A DNA stretch of 64,000 bases from Trichormus sp. NMC-1 (lineage in GTDB: Bacteria; Cyanobacteriota; Cyanobacteriia; Cyanobacteriales; Nostocaceae), in the NCBI RefSeq assembly GCF_001858025.1, contig NZ_LZQD01000004.1:173134-237133 (forward strand), written 5' to 3'. A program made the position numbers and the translations under genes. Positions within the stretch are counted from its first letter, which is position 1. Each line of letters begins with the position of its first letter. This document shows, piece after piece, positions 9,684 to 19,833 of this stretch. The notes under the pieces were generated by a model. The model saw nothing but the letters and a program-made list of their open reading frames with translations, made no database searches and was not told the DNA's origin.

Positions 9684-10793
9684 CTACTTTACAAACCGAC
9701 CAAAACCGAAATGAGGTCGCGCCAGATCCATTGTAGGCATTAACCAAGCCAGTCCCTCGCTGGTTCCCACCCACAATTTATTGCCGATATCAGGTGCAAG
9801 GGTCAAAACCCGGCTAGAAGGAAGTCCAGCAACTCGATCTAACAAAGCTCCTGTATTTGGATTTAATCTTAACAACCCATTGGTAGTCCCAACCCAAACG
9901 CTACCATCTTGAGCAAAGCGAATTGAAGTCACATTTCTTCCCCGCAAAGGAGTTACAGACCTCAGCACAATCCCATTTTTAGGGTTAATTACTAACAAAT
10001 TATTCGGCATTCCCGCCCAGATTAACCCTTCAGGACTGATAGCTAAAGTTTGCACAGTTGATCCTGGTAAACTGCCGATTCGCTTCATAATCAAACCACT
10101 AGCAGTATTTACCCGCACTAATCCATCCAAAGTCCCTACCCAAAGTTGACCCTCAGCATCTAGAGTCATAGCGTTGGCGCTAACACCAGGTAAATTTTTA
10201 ACTGTTGTCATCACCAAACCTTGGTCAGGACTAATTAGAACTAAACCACTATCAGTTCCCGTCCACAAATAACCGCGTTTATCAATTAATAGCGATAATA
10301 CCCGCTTAGAAGGTAGTAATAAATTTTGGGCTGTAATTTCATTAGTGCGGGGATCAACTCGTGTTAAACCTTCATAATTTCCCACCCACAAACGACCGAC
10401 TTTATCTTGAGCTAAAGAACCAATAGCAATATTTGGTAAACTAATGCGAGCAATAATATTACCCGTATTCGGGTCAATGCGCGATAAACCTCGCCAAGAA
10501 CCTACCCAAAGATTACCAGCAAAATCTCCTAGTAAGTTAGTAATACGATAATCAGTTTCTACTTCCCTTTCTAGCACTTCTCGCTCATTGGGTAAGGGAT
10601 CTATTCGCTTTGGGGGTGGTGCGGCTGGATAAGTGGAGGTAGAATTGGGTTGATTGAGACTGGGATTTGTGTCTGTATTACTACTATTCTCAACCTTTTG
10701 GGCTGTAGCTGGTGTTACCATGCTTGGTAAAGCTATTAATCCCAGCAAGGCGGACATTATCAATAAATTAGTATGCTTGTGAGATAAAGTCAC
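9684..10793 (-). CDS. secreted beta-propeller (two-component regulator propeller/streptogramin lyase-like) protein
   Basis: A protein of about 369 residues made of repeated units of the type LWVGTxxGLxRIDPxTGxIL, at least seven copies, which form a beta-propeller as in sensor propeller domains and virginiamycin B lyase. A hydrophobic segment LLIMSALLGLIALPSM followed by ATAQ is a signal peptide. A Pro/Ser/Thr-rich linker follows. I chose the GTG at 10793, which has an AAGGA eight bases upstream; a TTG at 10823 would add ten residues. There is no kinase, lyase active site or output domain, so it is a stand-alone exported propeller of unknown ligand. Confidence 0.75.
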   Translation of the reverse strand: MTLSHKHTNLLIMSALLGLIALPSMVTPATAQKVENSSNTDTNPSLNQPNSTSTYPAAPPPKRIDPLPNEREVLEREVETDYRITNLLGDFAGNLWVGSWRGLSRIDPNTGNIIARISLPNIAIGSLAQDKVGRLWVGNYEGLTRVDPRTNEITAQNLLLPSKRVLSLLIDKRGYLWTGTDSGLVLISPDQGLVMTTVKNLPGVSANAMTLDAEGQLWVGTLDGLVRVNTASGLIMKRIGSLPGSTVQTLAISPEGLIWAGMPNNLLVINPKNGIVLRSVTPLRGRNVTSIRFAQDGSVWVGTTNGLLRLNPNTGALLDRVAGLPSSRVLTLAPDIGNKLWVGTSEGLAWLMPTMDLARPHFGFGRFVK

Positions 10794-11159
10794 GGTGATA
10801 TTCCTTTTGATAGAAGTATCCAATTAATAACTTAAAGTAACCTGAAAAGTCTTTGGTGTAGATAGGAAAAATAATAGACATCTCCAGAAAAGTAGAGACG
10901 TTCCATGGAACGTCTCTACAAGGGTTCTAGGAAACGCATATTTAATTTTCACTCCTATGTCTAATGGCTTAGGGATTTACACAGAAATATAATACCAGCT
11001 ATTGTAAATTTGTACGCATACGGTTAAGTATGTCAGAAAGATACGTAGGGTGCGTTAGAGATAGTAAGTTGTAAATTTTCAGGATACAGCGGCTAGATGG
11101 GTTCTCTCTTAAGCTACCTTGAGTTGTGTCACTTGAACATCCTCCCACATATTAAATAA
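10794..11159. other. intergenic region with palindromic repeats
   Basis: No gene is seen. It holds the perfect palindrome at 10892-10919 and a fragment CGTAGGGTGCGTTAG (about 11045) of a kind typical of dispersed cyanobacterial repeats. Confidence 0.45.
10892..10919. repeat. 28-bp perfect palindrome
   Basis: Half-site GTAGAGACGTTCCA followed by its exact reverse complement. A variant with the same GTAGAGACGTT start is found inside the element at 58458-58633, so this is a dispersed palindrome family. Confidence 0.8.
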
Positions 11160-11706
11160 ATCCCCTTGTCAATAGGGTTTGAGATGCGATAACCCTGGTA
11201 ATTAATGGTTGATGGCGTTTTTATAAATTGAATTCGAGTTGTTGAAAATTAATTTTATCTTGATGTTGATTAATAGATTGAATAATGATACTTTCAATAA
11301 GTTGTAAATTTCCTTCACCAGAAACTTAACTAATTCCATAACCTTGTGGATCTATAATTATTAAGGTAGACCAAGCGCGAACAGTATACTCATCCCAAAC
11401 TCGAAAACCAATATCCACTAAAACTGGATGTTCAATGTCATAGTGCAGAACGGCTTGACAAATATTTTCGATTTATTTTTCGTTGGCAAATTTAGCAGAG
11501 TGAACACCGATAATTGTCAGGCTATCTTGATATTTACATTCTAAATATTTCAGGTCTGGTAATATGTGTAAACAGTTGATACAACAGTATGTCCAAAAGT
11601 CTAAAATTATGACTCTACCTTTGAGTGATTTTAGCGATAAAGGTTTATCTGTATTCAGCCAAGGATAATTTTGTGGTAATTCTGGTGATCTAACACGGGG
11701 AATCAT
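11160..11706 (-). pseudogene. decayed thioredoxin-like / NHL-repeat protein gene (remnant)
   Basis: On the minus strand the first 77 codons encode a TlpA/thioredoxin-like N-terminus ([20 protein letters not shown], with the CxxC-type site as CCINC). After FANEK a TAA interrupts, but the same frame continues with IENICQAVLHYDIEHPVLVD and then VWDEYTVRAWSTLIIIDPQG. A second TAA follows at GIS, then VSGEGNLQLIES to INFQQLEFNL and a third TAA, then HQPLIT. This order matches the thioredoxin domain of NHL-repeat (NHLRC2-like) proteins. The downstream NHL propeller is absent. In-frame stops without frameshift suggest slow decay in place. Confidence 0.75.
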
Positions 11707-11744
11707 AGTATTTTAAGATTGTAGATTTTAGGTCAAAATCGGTT

Positions 11745-12659
11745 TTGATAGAACTGGAAAAAATCAATATAAATAATTTATCTCTTTGGGTACAACAAGC
11801 TAAAAACCAAGCTGTACAGGGACGAGTTATTGAACGTATTCCACCTTTAGCTATAGCTAACCCTAGCTGGTTTGCTGTTAATATCTGCTGTGAATCAGGT
11901 GCAAGTTACAGTTTAGGAGATACCGCTTGTGTATTTCCTTTAATGAGTCTAATTAAGCCATTCTCCCTATTATATCTGCTGGAATATTTCGGAGCAAAAA
12001 AGGTGTCAGAATGGGTTGGGTTTGAACCCTCAGCAGCACCTTTCAATTCTTTAGAACAGTTAATTGCTGATAATGGGTATCCACGCAATCCGATGATTAA
12101 TAGTGGTGCTATTACCTTAGCTGATAAGTTACCAGGAAAGGATGGGAATACTCGCACGCAGTTATTCTGTCAATGGTTAAATCAATTAGCAGGGTGTCAA
12201 TTGGAGTTAGATAAAGAGTTGCTGAGTTCAGTTCGCGCTACTCGTTCACCAGCAAATTTAGCGATCGCTCACCATCTTATCAAAACTGGACATATCCAAA
12301 ATCTGGAAATTGCTCTTGACACTTACGAACAAATATGCTGTATTTCTGGAAATGTACAGGACTTAGCCTTATTAGGAAATTCATTAGCTTGTAATAGCAG
12401 TTCTATAAACTCAGAAAACCGCAACATCGTCAACACTGTGATGTTAACTTGTGGATTATATGAGGCTTCTGCTCGGTATGCCATTAAGATTGGTTTACCC
12501 ATGAAATCGGGTATTGGTGGGGGTTTATTAGCAATAGTACCAAATCAGGGAGCTATCGCTTGCTACAGTCCTGCCTTGGATAGTATAGGCAATCCTGTGG
12601 CAGGACTGACATTTATTGAAGCTTTATCCTCAGAGTTGAAACTAAATATGAATCATTAA
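11745..12659 (+). CDS. glsA: glutaminase (GlsA family)
   Basis: A 304-residue serine-dependent beta-lactamase-fold glutaminase that hydrolyses glutamine to glutamate and ammonia. Motifs: S68-L-I-K71 as the catalytic SxxK, NPMINSGAI, and near the C-terminus LPMKSGIGGGLLA. Length is normal for the family. The best start is a TTG at 11745; no ATG gives a full-length protein. It begins 38 bp from the start of the divergent pseudogene, so the two may once have shared a promoter region. Confidence 0.9.
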   Translation: MIELEKININNLSLWVQQAKNQAVQGRVIERIPPLAIANPSWFAVNICCESGASYSLGDTACVFPLMSLIKPFSLLYLLEYFGAKKVSEWVGFEPSAAPFNSLEQLIADNGYPRNPMINSGAITLADKLPGKDGNTRTQLFCQWLNQLAGCQLELDKELLSSVRATRSPANLAIAHHLIKTGHIQNLEIALDTYEQICCISGNVQDLALLGNSLACNSSSINSENRNIVNTVMLTCGLYEASARYAIKIGLPMKSGIGGGLLAIVPNQGAIACYSPALDSIGNPVAGLTFIEALSSELKLNMNH

Positions 12660-12702
12660 CCGCAGACAAAAATTCAACGTTCAAAAGATTTTCAGACTCT
12701 TC

Positions 12703-14544
12703 TTACACAGCTATGGGAGGGTTTAGCTGTTTTTTGGAAGGTGTTGGTATGAATTTCGGCTGTAGTTCTGGTGCTGCAAATTTAATAGCAGGAGGTGTGG
12801 GTGTAATTTCAGGTTGAGGTTCCGGTATTTTGTCAACTTTGGGAATTGGTGTCGTTTGGATTTCGGGAACTAGTTGCGTTTCTATCTCCGGTTGAGGTTC
12901 CGGTATTTTGTCAACTTTGGGAATTGGTGTCGTTTGGATTTCGGGAACTAGTTGCGTTTCTATCTCCGGTTGAGGTTCCGGTATTTTGTCAACTTTGGGA
13001 ATTGGTGTCGTTTGGATTTCGGGAACTAGTTGCGTTTCTATCTCCGGTTGAGGTTCCGGTATTTTGTCAACTTTGGGAATTGGTGTCGTTTGGATTTCGG
13101 GAACTAGTTGCGTTTCTATCTCCGGTTGAGGTTCCGGTATTTTGTCAACTTTGGGAATTGGTGTCGTTTGGATTTCGGGAACTAGTTGCGTTTCTATCTC
13201 CGGTTGAGGTTCCGGTATTTTGTCAACTTTGGGAATTGGTGTCGTTTGGATTTCGGGAACTAGTTGCGTTTCTATCTCCGGTTGAGGTTCCGGTATTTTG
13301 TCAACTTTGGGAATTGGTGTCGTTTGGATTTCGGGAACTAGTTGCGTTTCTATCTCCGGTTGAGGTTCCGGTATTTTGTCAACTTTGGGAATTGGTGTCG
13401 TTTGGATTTCGGGAACTAGTTGCGTTTCTATCTCCGGTTGAGGTTCCGGTATTTTGTCAACTTTGGGAATTGGTGTCGTTTGGATTTCGGGAACTAGTTG
13501 CGTTTCTATCTCCGGTTGAGGTTCCGGTATTTTGTCAACTTTGGGAATTGGTGTCGTTTGGATTTCGGGAATTTTAGGCGTATAATTCTGGTCTACGATA
13601 CCCCGTACTTCATCAGCGGTTAGTTCTCCTCTGACAATTCTCGAAAGCGTGTCTTGACCGTTGGGTTGGTAGTTAATTAATCTGACTGTACTGTTAAAGG
13701 CATTTTTGACTGGGTTTCCCTGATTATCGAGAAATTCTAGTTTTACCCAAGATTTACCTGGCTTAAAGCCTTTAAGATATACTGTTTGCCAACGGTCAAG
13801 AACGAAATTTTCACCGTTAATCGTGCAGCGAATGCGCCAATTACTCATTGTGTCTTCCACATTATCTTCAGAAGCAATGTGTAAAGGCGCGTTAGTAAGA
13901 TAAAAATCCAGCATAATCGGTTCTGCACCGTAACTGGCATTGGGACGACTGTAAGTTAATACCGGTAAATTAGGTTCAGGGTTGTTATCGTCAGTTTTAG
14001 TAAAAATGTGAAATGTTGTTTGGGCGTAAGCGCCCTCATTTTTAAAGCTTTCATACCAAGGACGAGAAGCAAATACACGTAAGGTATGACTACCTGGGGA
14101 CAAGTTTGGCAAAATAAGAGGCTGACTGAGGTCGTAAACAGCTATATCAGGCTCATTATCAAGAATTAGGTTTAAATGAGGGCCTAATTGCCATTGTGGA
14201 TCTTTGAATATTGGTAGATCCTTAACCTGTAAGCTGACTCTAACCGTATCGTCTTGTAAAACTTCATCCCCTTGCGGACTGAGAATTGTCACTTGTGGCT
14301 GATAACCTTCCAAGCTGGGGCGCAGTTCTTGGATAACATCTGGTGGGGTAGTTTCTGCAAATTGCCCAGAAATTGGGGATACTGGTGGCGCTTTTGTCCG
14401 ATTGTCAATAGAGACTTCTTGACTTCCTGCCTTCTCAACACAACTGCATAAACTTAAGACCAACACCAATGTTATTAGCCATTTGAGGATCGGGAAACTC
14501 CTAGAGACGAGTTTCTCTAAAGCTATTTTACGCCTAGAGTTCAT
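12703..14544 (-). CDS. putative lipoprotein with 26-residue Pro-rich tandem repeats
   Basis: About 613 residues from the ATG at 14544 (a TTG at 14595 would add 17). The N-terminus has a basic stretch, a hydrophobic segment ILKWLITLVLVLSLCSC and a lipobox-like LSLC, so export as a lipoprotein is likely. Residues about 30-320 are a conserved-looking globular part with two beta-rich sections (PQVTILSPQGDEVL, then SPGSHTLRVFASRPWYESF). The rest is ten copies of PEIQTTPIPKVDKIPEPQPEI joined by ETQLV, ending in a short PTP tail. The Pro/Glu/Lys repeat probably forms an extended spacer across periplasm or peptidoglycan, somewhat like TonB. I do not recognise a named function. Confidence 0.7.
   Translation of the reverse strand: MNSRRKIALEKLVSRSFPILKWLITLVLVLSLCSCVEKAGSQEVSIDNRTKAPPVSPISGQFAETTPPDVIQELRPSLEGYQPQVTILSPQGDEVLQDDTVRVSLQVKDLPIFKDPQWQLGPHLNLILDNEPDIAVYDLSQPLILPNLSPGSHTLRVFASRPWYESFKNEGAYAQTTFHIFTKTDDNNPEPNLPVLTYSRPNASYGAEPIMLDFYLTNAPLHIASEDNVEDTMSNWRIRCTINGENFVLDRWQTVYLKGFKPGKSWVKLEFLDNQGNPVKNAFNSTVRLINYQPNGQDTLSRIVRGELTADEVRGIVDQNYTPKIPEIQTTPIPKVDKIPEPQPEIETQLVPEIQTTPIPKVDKIPEPQPEIETQLVPEIQTTPIPKVDKIPEPQPEIETQLVPEIQTTPIPKVDKIPEPQPEIETQLVPEIQTTPIPKVDKIPEPQPEIETQLVPEIQTTPIPKVDKIPEPQPEIETQLVPEIQTTPIPKVDKIPEPQPEIETQLVPEIQTTPIPKVDKIPEPQPEIETQLVPEIQTTPIPKVDKIPEPQPEIETQLVPEIQTTPIPKVDKIPEPQPEITPTPPAIKFAAPELQPKFIPTPSKKQLNPPIAV
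12812..13570. repeat. 78-bp minisatellite, about 9.7 copies
   Basis: A 78-bp unit beginning GGTTGAGGTTCCGGTATTTT is repeated head to tail with no difference that I can see between copies. 78 is a multiple of three, so the host gene stays in frame and gains or loses 26 residues per unit. The antisense strand is also open across the array, which is a by-product of the repeat. Confidence 0.92.
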
Positions 14545-14730
14545 TTCTTTCGCCCTGTGATAGTCTTCAACGGTTAACAAATTATTGTGGCGCAAACTGT
14601 GCCTAGGGAACTATAGCCTAAAAGATCAAATTTGCTACCCTCAGTAGTACCTATAAGTTTTAAGAATTGTTATTCTTTGTAAATTAAATGGATAAGCTAT
14701 TGACATTTTAACAATTTGTTTTACGTTAAA

Positions 14731-14765
14731 AGCCAGATAAGACAAGAAATCTGGCTATTTTTAAT
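14731..14765 (+). promoter_or_regulatory. terminator-like hairpin upstream of psaA
   Basis: Stem AGCCAGAT (14731-14738) / ATCTGGCT (14749-14756) followed by ATTTTTAATTATT. There is no plus-strand gene upstream for it to terminate. It may lie in or before the psaA leader, or insulate psaA. Confidence 0.45.
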
Positions 14766-14845
14766 TATTGTTAAAATGTCTCTAACAAAGTACAAGTAGA
14801 GACTCTATAATTCAACAGAAACAACTATCCACACAGCGGGGTCAT

Positions 14846-14873
14846 CGCGACTCCAGAAAACCTCTGGAATTGC
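14846..14873 (+). promoter_or_regulatory. second hairpin in the psaA 5' leader
   Basis: Arms CGCGACTCCAGA and TCTGGAATTGCG pair over about 12 bp with one mismatch, enclosing AAACC. It sits about 60 bp before the psaA start and could affect leader stability or translation. Confidence 0.4.
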
Positions 14874-14922
14874 GAGTAAACCTAACTATGTGGTATTCCT
14901 GAGTCCTCATTCCTTATTTAGA

Positions 14923-14930
14923 GAGGAGGT
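14923..14930 (+). promoter_or_regulatory. strong Shine-Dalgarno site of psaA
   Basis: GAGGAGGT lies three bases before the ATG at 14934. It is a near-complete anti-16S match and fixes the start. Confidence 0.85.
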
Positions 14931-14933
14931 CGA

Positions 14934-17192
14934 ATGACGATTAGTCCTCCGGAGCGAGAGGAAAAGAAAGCAAGAGTCATCGTTGACAATGATCCGGTAC
15001 CTACCTCATTTCAAAAATGGGCGCAACCTGGACATTTCGACAGATCCTTAGCTAAAGGTCCAAAAACCACCACTTGGATTTGGAACCTGCACGCCCTCGC
15101 CCACGATTTTGACACTCATACAAGCGATCTAGAAGACATATCCCGCAAGATATTCGCCGCTCACTTTGGCCACCTGGCTGTAGTGACAATCTGGTTGAGC
15201 GGGATGTTATTCCATGGCGCTAAGTTCTCCAATTACGAAGCTTGGTTGAGCGATCCATTAGGCGTTAAGCCTAGCGCTCAAGTAGTGTGGCCTATTGTTG
15301 GACAAGACATTTTAAACGGTGATGTAGGCGGTGGCTTCCACGGCATTCAAATCACCTCTGGCTTGTTCCAAGTATGGCGAGGCTGGGGTATCACTAGCTC
15401 CTTCCAGTTATACGTAACTGCGATTGGTGGCTTGGTACTAGCAGGCTTGTTCCTATTTGCAGGTTGGTTCCATTACCACAAACGCGCTCCCAAACTGGAA
15501 TGGTTCCAGAATGTGGAGTCAATGCTGAATCACCACTTATCAGTATTGCTAGGTTGTGGCTCCTTGGGATGGGCTGGTCACTTAATTCACGTCTCGGCAC
15601 CAATCAACAAGCTATTGGATGCAGGCGTTGCCATTAAGGACATCCCCTTGCCCCATGAGTTCATTTTGAACAAAGATTTGTTGACAGAGTTGTATCCCAG
15701 CTTTGCCAGCGGTTTAACACCTTTCTTCACTTTGAACTGGGGAACTTATGCTGACATTCTGACCTTTAAAGGCGGTTTGAACCCCGTAACAGGCGGTTTG
15801 TGGATGACTGATATTTCTCATCACCACTTAGCGATCGCTGTACTGTTCATTATCGCTGGTCATATGTACCGCACCAACTGGGGTATCGGTCACAGCATCA
15901 AAGATATCCTAGAAAACCACAAAGGTCCTTTTACTGGCGAAGGTCACAAAGGTCTTTACGAAAACCTCACCACTTCTTGGCACGCTCAGTTGGCTACTAA
16001 CCTAGCTTTCTTGGGTTCCTTGACAATCATCATCGCGCATCATATGTACGCGATGCCTCCCTATCCATACTTGGCAACTGATTACGCTACACAGTTGTGC
16101 ATTTTCACTCACCATATTTGGATCGGTGGCTTCTTGATTGTGGGTGGTGCTGCTCACGCAGCGATATTCATGGTACGGGATTACGATCCCGTAGTTAACC
16201 AAAACAACGTGCTAGATCGGGTGATTCGTCACCGTGACGCTATCATCTCTCACCTGAACTGGGTATGTATTTTCCTTGGCTTCCACAGCTTTGGACTGTA
16301 CATCCACAACGACACAATGCGTGCGTTGGGTCGTCCTCAAGATATGTTCTCCGACGCAGCAATTCAGTTGCAACCTGTGTTTGCTCAGTGGGTACAAAAC
16401 CTGCACACACTAGCACCAGGCGGCACAGCACCCAATGCGTTAGCACCAGTTAGCTATGCTTTTGGTGGTGGTGTGTTGGCAGTAGGTGGAAAAGTCGCAA
16501 TGATGCCCATAGCTTTGGGTACAGCAGACTTCTTGATTCACCACATTCACGCCTTCACCATTCACGTCACCGTTCTGATTCTGCTCAAAGGTGTACTGTA
16601 CGCCCGCAGTTCTCGTCTGATTCCAGACAAGGCAAACTTGGGTTTCCGCTTCCCTTGCGACGGTCCTGGTCGTGGCGGTACCTGTCAAGTGTCTGGTTGG
16701 GATCACGTGTTCCTGGGACTGTTCTGGATGTACAACTCCCTGTCAATTGTGATTTTCCACTTCAGCTGGAAGATGCAATCTGATGTTTGGGGAACTGTAG
16801 ACTCAGATGGTGTGGTAAATCACATCACTGGTGGCAACTTTGCTGAAAGTGCCATCACTATTAACGGCTGGTTGCGTGACTTCCTGTGGGCGCAAGCTAC
16901 ACAGGTAATCAACTCCTACGGAAGTGAATTTTCTGCTTATGGACTGATGTTCCTAGGCGCTCACTTTGTTTGGGCATTCAGCTTAATGTTCCTGTTCAGT
17001 GGTCGTGGCTACTGGCAAGAACTAATTGAGTCCATTGTTTGGGCGCACAATAAACTGAAAGTAGCACCAACAATTCAACCTCGCGCTTTGAGCATCACTC
17101 AAGGTCGGGCTGTAGGTGTAGCTCACTATCTATTAGGAGGAATTGCCACCACCTGGGCATTCTTCCACGCACACATCCTTTCAGTAGGGTAG
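14934..17192 (+). CDS. psaA: photosystem I P700 apoprotein A1
   Basis: A 752-residue integral thylakoid protein with about eleven membrane helices. With PsaB it forms the photosystem I core that binds P700, the antenna chlorophylls, the quinones and the FX iron-sulfur cluster. The FX loop [12 protein letters not shown] is present with Cys575 and Cys584, and many conserved His residues lie in [18 protein letters not shown] and related segments. It is followed after 120 bp by psaB, as in nearly all cyanobacteria. Codon use is markedly biased toward C-ending codons, as expected of a highly expressed gene. Confidence 0.99.
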   Translation: MTISPPEREEKKARVIVDNDPVPTSFQKWAQPGHFDRSLAKGPKTTTWIWNLHALAHDFDTHTSDLEDISRKIFAAHFGHLAVVTIWLSGMLFHGAKFSNYEAWLSDPLGVKPSAQVVWPIVGQDILNGDVGGGFHGIQITSGLFQVWRGWGITSSFQLYVTAIGGLVLAGLFLFAGWFHYHKRAPKLEWFQNVESMLNHHLSVLLGCGSLGWAGHLIHVSAPINKLLDAGVAIKDIPLPHEFILNKDLLTELYPSFASGLTPFFTLNWGTYADILTFKGGLNPVTGGLWMTDISHHHLAIAVLFIIAGHMYRTNWGIGHSIKDILENHKGPFTGEGHKGLYENLTTSWHAQLATNLAFLGSLTIIIAHHMYAMPPYPYLATDYATQLCIFTHHIWIGGFLIVGGAAHAAIFMVRDYDPVVNQNNVLDRVIRHRDAIISHLNWVCIFLGFHSFGLYIHNDTMRALGRPQDMFSDAAIQLQPVFAQWVQNLHTLAPGGTAPNALAPVSYAFGGGVLAVGGKVAMMPIALGTADFLIHHIHAFTIHVTVLILLKGVLYARSSRLIPDKANLGFRFPCDGPGRGGTCQVSGWDHVFLGLFWMYNSLSIVIFHFSWKMQSDVWGTVDSDGVVNHITGGNFAESAITINGWLRDFLWAQATQVINSYGSEFSAYGLMFLGAHFVWAFSLMFLFSGRGYWQELIESIVWAHNKLKVAPTIQPRALSITQGRAVGVAHYLLGGIATTWAFFHAHILSVG

Positions 17193-17205
17193 TAATCAGT
17201 TGAAT

Positions 17206-17272
17206 TTTGGATTTTGGATTTTAGATTTTAGATTTAGTCCAAAATCCAAAATCTAGAATCTAAAATTTTACT
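17206..17272. repeat. heptamer inverted repeat between psaA and psaB
   Basis: About four GATTTTG/GATTTTA heptamers (17208-17238) are followed by the complementary series TCCAAAA/TCTAAAA (17239-17270). They form a long imperfect hairpin with G-U pairs in the psaAB intergenic RNA. Confidence 0.7.
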
Positions 17273-17312
17273 GATACCTGATGGCTAAAGGTCAGAGGAC
17301 ATATCAAAACCT

Positions 17313-19544
17313 ATGGCAACAAAATTTCCAAAATTTAGCCAGGATCTCGCACAGGATCCGACTACTCGTCGGATTTGGTATGCGATCGCTACAGGCAACG
17401 ACTTTGAAAGCCACGATGGCATGACGGAAGAAAATCTTTACCAAAAGATTTTCGCTACGCACTTCGGTCACTTGGCAATCATCTTCCTGTGGGCATCCAG
17501 CCTCCTGTTTCACGTAGCCTGGCAAGGTAACTTTGAACAGTGGATTAAAGATCCCCTTCACGTCCGTCCTATCGCTCACGCGATTTGGGACCCCCACTTC
17601 GGCTCGCCTGCGATTGAGGCTTTCACTCAAGCTGGCGCAAGCAACCCCGTAAACATTGCCTACTCTGGTGTTTACCACTGGTGGTACACAATCGGGATGC
17701 GGACAAACACAGAACTGTATACCGGTTCAGTTGGTCTTCTCCTATTGTCAGCAGTATTCTTGTTTGCAGGTTGGTTGCATTTGCAACCCAAGTTCCGTCC
17801 TAGTCTTTCTTGGTTCAAGAGTGCTGAACCCCGCCTGAACCACCACTTAGCTGGTTTGTTCGGTGTTAGCTCCTTGGCTTGGACTGGTCACTTGGTTCAC
17901 GTTGCTATTCCTGAATCTCGTGGTATTCATGTAGGTTGGGATAACTTCTTAACTGTAGCTCCCCATCCAGAAGGTTTAACTCCCTTCTTCACTGGTAACT
18001 GGGGTGTTTACGCTCAGAACCCTGACACAGCCGGTCATCTGTTTGGTACTTCCACTGGTGCTGGTACAGCGATTCTCACCTTCTTGGGCGGTTTCCACCC
18101 CCAAACAGAATCCTTGTGGTTGACCGACATGGCTCACCACCACTTGGCGATCGCTGTAATCTTCATCATCGCCGGTCATATGTACCGCACTAACTTCGGA
18201 ATTGGTCACAGCATCAAAGAAATGCTGAACTCCAAATCCGGTTTAGTTCCCGGTAGCAAGAGTGAAGGTCAGTTCAACCTGCCTCACCAAGGTCTGTACG
18301 ACACCATCAATAACTCCCTGCACTTCCAACTGTCTTTGGCATTGGCAGCACTGGGAACTATTACTTCCTTGGTGGCGCAGCATATGTACGCCCTGCCTCC
18401 CTACGCATTCATTGCTAGGGACTACACAACACAGGCAGCATTGTACACACATCACCAGTACATCGCTGGTTTCTTGATGGTTGGTGCTTTTGCCCACGCT
18501 GCCATCTTCTGGGTACGTGATTACGACCCCGAACAAAACAAAGGCAACGTATTAGACCGGATTTTGCAGCACAAAGAAGCGATTATCTCCCACCTCAGCT
18601 GGGTATCTCTCTTCTTAGGCTTCCACACCTTGGGCTTGTACGTTCACAACGACGTAGTAGTTGCTTTCGGTACTCCTGAAAAGCAAATCTTGATTGAGCC
18701 AGTATTTGCTCAGTTCATTCAAGCTGCTCACGGTAAAGTACTATACGGTTTAGATACATTGCTATCTAACCCCGATAGCATCGCTTACACAGCCTACCCC
18801 AACTACGGTAACGTTTGGTTGTCTGGCTGGTTAGATGCCATTAACTCTGGTACTAACTCTCTCTTCTTAACAATCGGCCCTGGCGACTTCTTGGTACACC
18901 ACGCGTTCGCTTTGGCTATTCACACCACCACCCTAGTACTTGTTAAAGGTGCTTTGGATGCTCGTGGTTCTAAGCTGATGCCCGATAAAAAGGACTTCGG
19001 CTATGCGTTCCCCTGCGACGGTCCCGGCCGTGGCGGTACTTGCGATATCTCCGCATGGGACGCTTTCTACCTGTCCATGTTCTGGATGTTGAATACCATT
19101 GGTTGGGTAACCTTCTACTGGCACTGGAAACATCTAGGTATTTGGCAAGGTAACGTTGCTCAGTTCAACGAAAACTCTACCTACTTGATGGGCTGGTTCC
19201 GTGACTACCTCTGGGCTAACTCTGCTCAGTTGATTAACGGTTACAACGCCTACGGCATGAACAACTTGTCTGTTTGGGCTTGGATGTTCCTCTTCGGACA
19301 CCTGGTTTGGGCAACTGGTTTCATGTTCCTCATCTCTTGGAGAGGTTACTGGCAAGAGTTAATTGAAACCTTGGTTTGGGCGCATGAGCGTACTCCTCTA
19401 GCTAACTTGGTTCGCTGGAAAGATAAGCCCGTTGCTCTCTCCATTGTTCAAGCTCGTGTGGTTGGTTTAGCTCACTTCACCGTTGGCTACATCGTCACTT
19501 ACGCGGCGTTCCTCATTGCCTCTACTGCTGGTAAGTTCGGTTGA
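17313..19544 (+). CDS. psaB: photosystem I P700 apoprotein A2
   Basis: A 743-residue partner of PsaA in the photosystem I core, with about eleven membrane helices. The FX loop [12 protein letters not shown] carries Cys568 and Cys577. The N-terminus [20 protein letters not shown] is canonical. It is co-transcribed with psaA in all studied cyanobacteria; here the gap is 120 bp and holds a repeat hairpin. Two terminators in series follow. Length and sequence fit the main PsaB rather than the divergent PsaB2 paralogues of some Nostocales. Confidence 0.99.
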   Translation: MATKFPKFSQDLAQDPTTRRIWYAIATGNDFESHDGMTEENLYQKIFATHFGHLAIIFLWASSLLFHVAWQGNFEQWIKDPLHVRPIAHAIWDPHFGSPAIEAFTQAGASNPVNIAYSGVYHWWYTIGMRTNTELYTGSVGLLLLSAVFLFAGWLHLQPKFRPSLSWFKSAEPRLNHHLAGLFGVSSLAWTGHLVHVAIPESRGIHVGWDNFLTVAPHPEGLTPFFTGNWGVYAQNPDTAGHLFGTSTGAGTAILTFLGGFHPQTESLWLTDMAHHHLAIAVIFIIAGHMYRTNFGIGHSIKEMLNSKSGLVPGSKSEGQFNLPHQGLYDTINNSLHFQLSLALAALGTITSLVAQHMYALPPYAFIARDYTTQAALYTHHQYIAGFLMVGAFAHAAIFWVRDYDPEQNKGNVLDRILQHKEAIISHLSWVSLFLGFHTLGLYVHNDVVVAFGTPEKQILIEPVFAQFIQAAHGKVLYGLDTLLSNPDSIAYTAYPNYGNVWLSGWLDAINSGTNSLFLTIGPGDFLVHHAFALAIHTTTLVLVKGALDARGSKLMPDKKDFGYAFPCDGPGRGGTCDISAWDAFYLSMFWMLNTIGWVTFYWHWKHLGIWQGNVAQFNENSTYLMGWFRDYLWANSAQLINGYNAYGMNNLSVWAWMFLFGHLVWATGFMFLISWRGYWQELIETLVWAHERTPLANLVRWKDKPVALSIVQARVVGLAHFTVGYIVTYAAFLIASTAGKFG

Positions 19545-19570
19545 TCCTAACTACTAGTTTTAGGTAAGTT

Positions 19571-19604
19571 AAAAATCCCCTGCTGCAAGGTGGGGGATTT
19601 TTTT
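19571..19604 (+). terminator. rho-independent terminator of psaAB
   Basis: Stem AAAAATCCCC / GGGGGATTTTT around TGCTGCAAGGT, ending in seven T. It begins 26 bp after the psaB stop. Confidence 0.88.
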
Positions 19605-19639
19605 GTGGGTGGGATGCAGTATAGTTATAAACTTGTGAT

Positions 19640-19675
19640 TTACCTCAATTAAAAAAATAATTGAGGTAATTTTTG
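19640..19675 (+). terminator. second terminator-like hairpin after psaB
   Basis: A 12-bp perfect stem TTACCTCAATTA / TAATTGAGGTAA with a six-A loop, followed by TTTTTG. It backs up the first terminator. Confidence 0.65.
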
Positions 19676-19766
19676 TTGTGTTTATTGTTTACACAAATAA
19701 TATAGCAATCCTATTTTTTATCTAAATTCCAGCGTATTGCAGGTAAATGATGTACAACATTGAAGA

Positions 19767-19816
19767 ACAAAGCCTTATGCTAAGAGACTTTTAATCCTAT
19801 TGCCTATTCCCTGTTG
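19767..19816 (+). repeat. interspersed repeat ACAAAGCCTTATGCTAAGAG, copy 1
   Basis: ACAAAGCCTTATGCTAAGAG continues to ACTTTTAATCCT and CCTATTCCCTGTTG. The same block is present in direct orientation at 38052-38110, where it overlaps the 3' end of ackA. Confidence 0.7.
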
Positions 19817-19833
19817 TATAAGTCACAGTCAAA

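Noticed and set aside
12846-13577. Plus-strand frame of 243 codons opposite the lipoprotein
   Set aside because: It exists only because the 78-bp repeat is stop-free on both strands. The minus-strand gene has a signal sequence and non-repeat domains.
17304-17678. Minus-strand frames inside psaA and psaB
   Set aside because: These are shadows caused by the strong codon bias of highly conserved photosystem genes.
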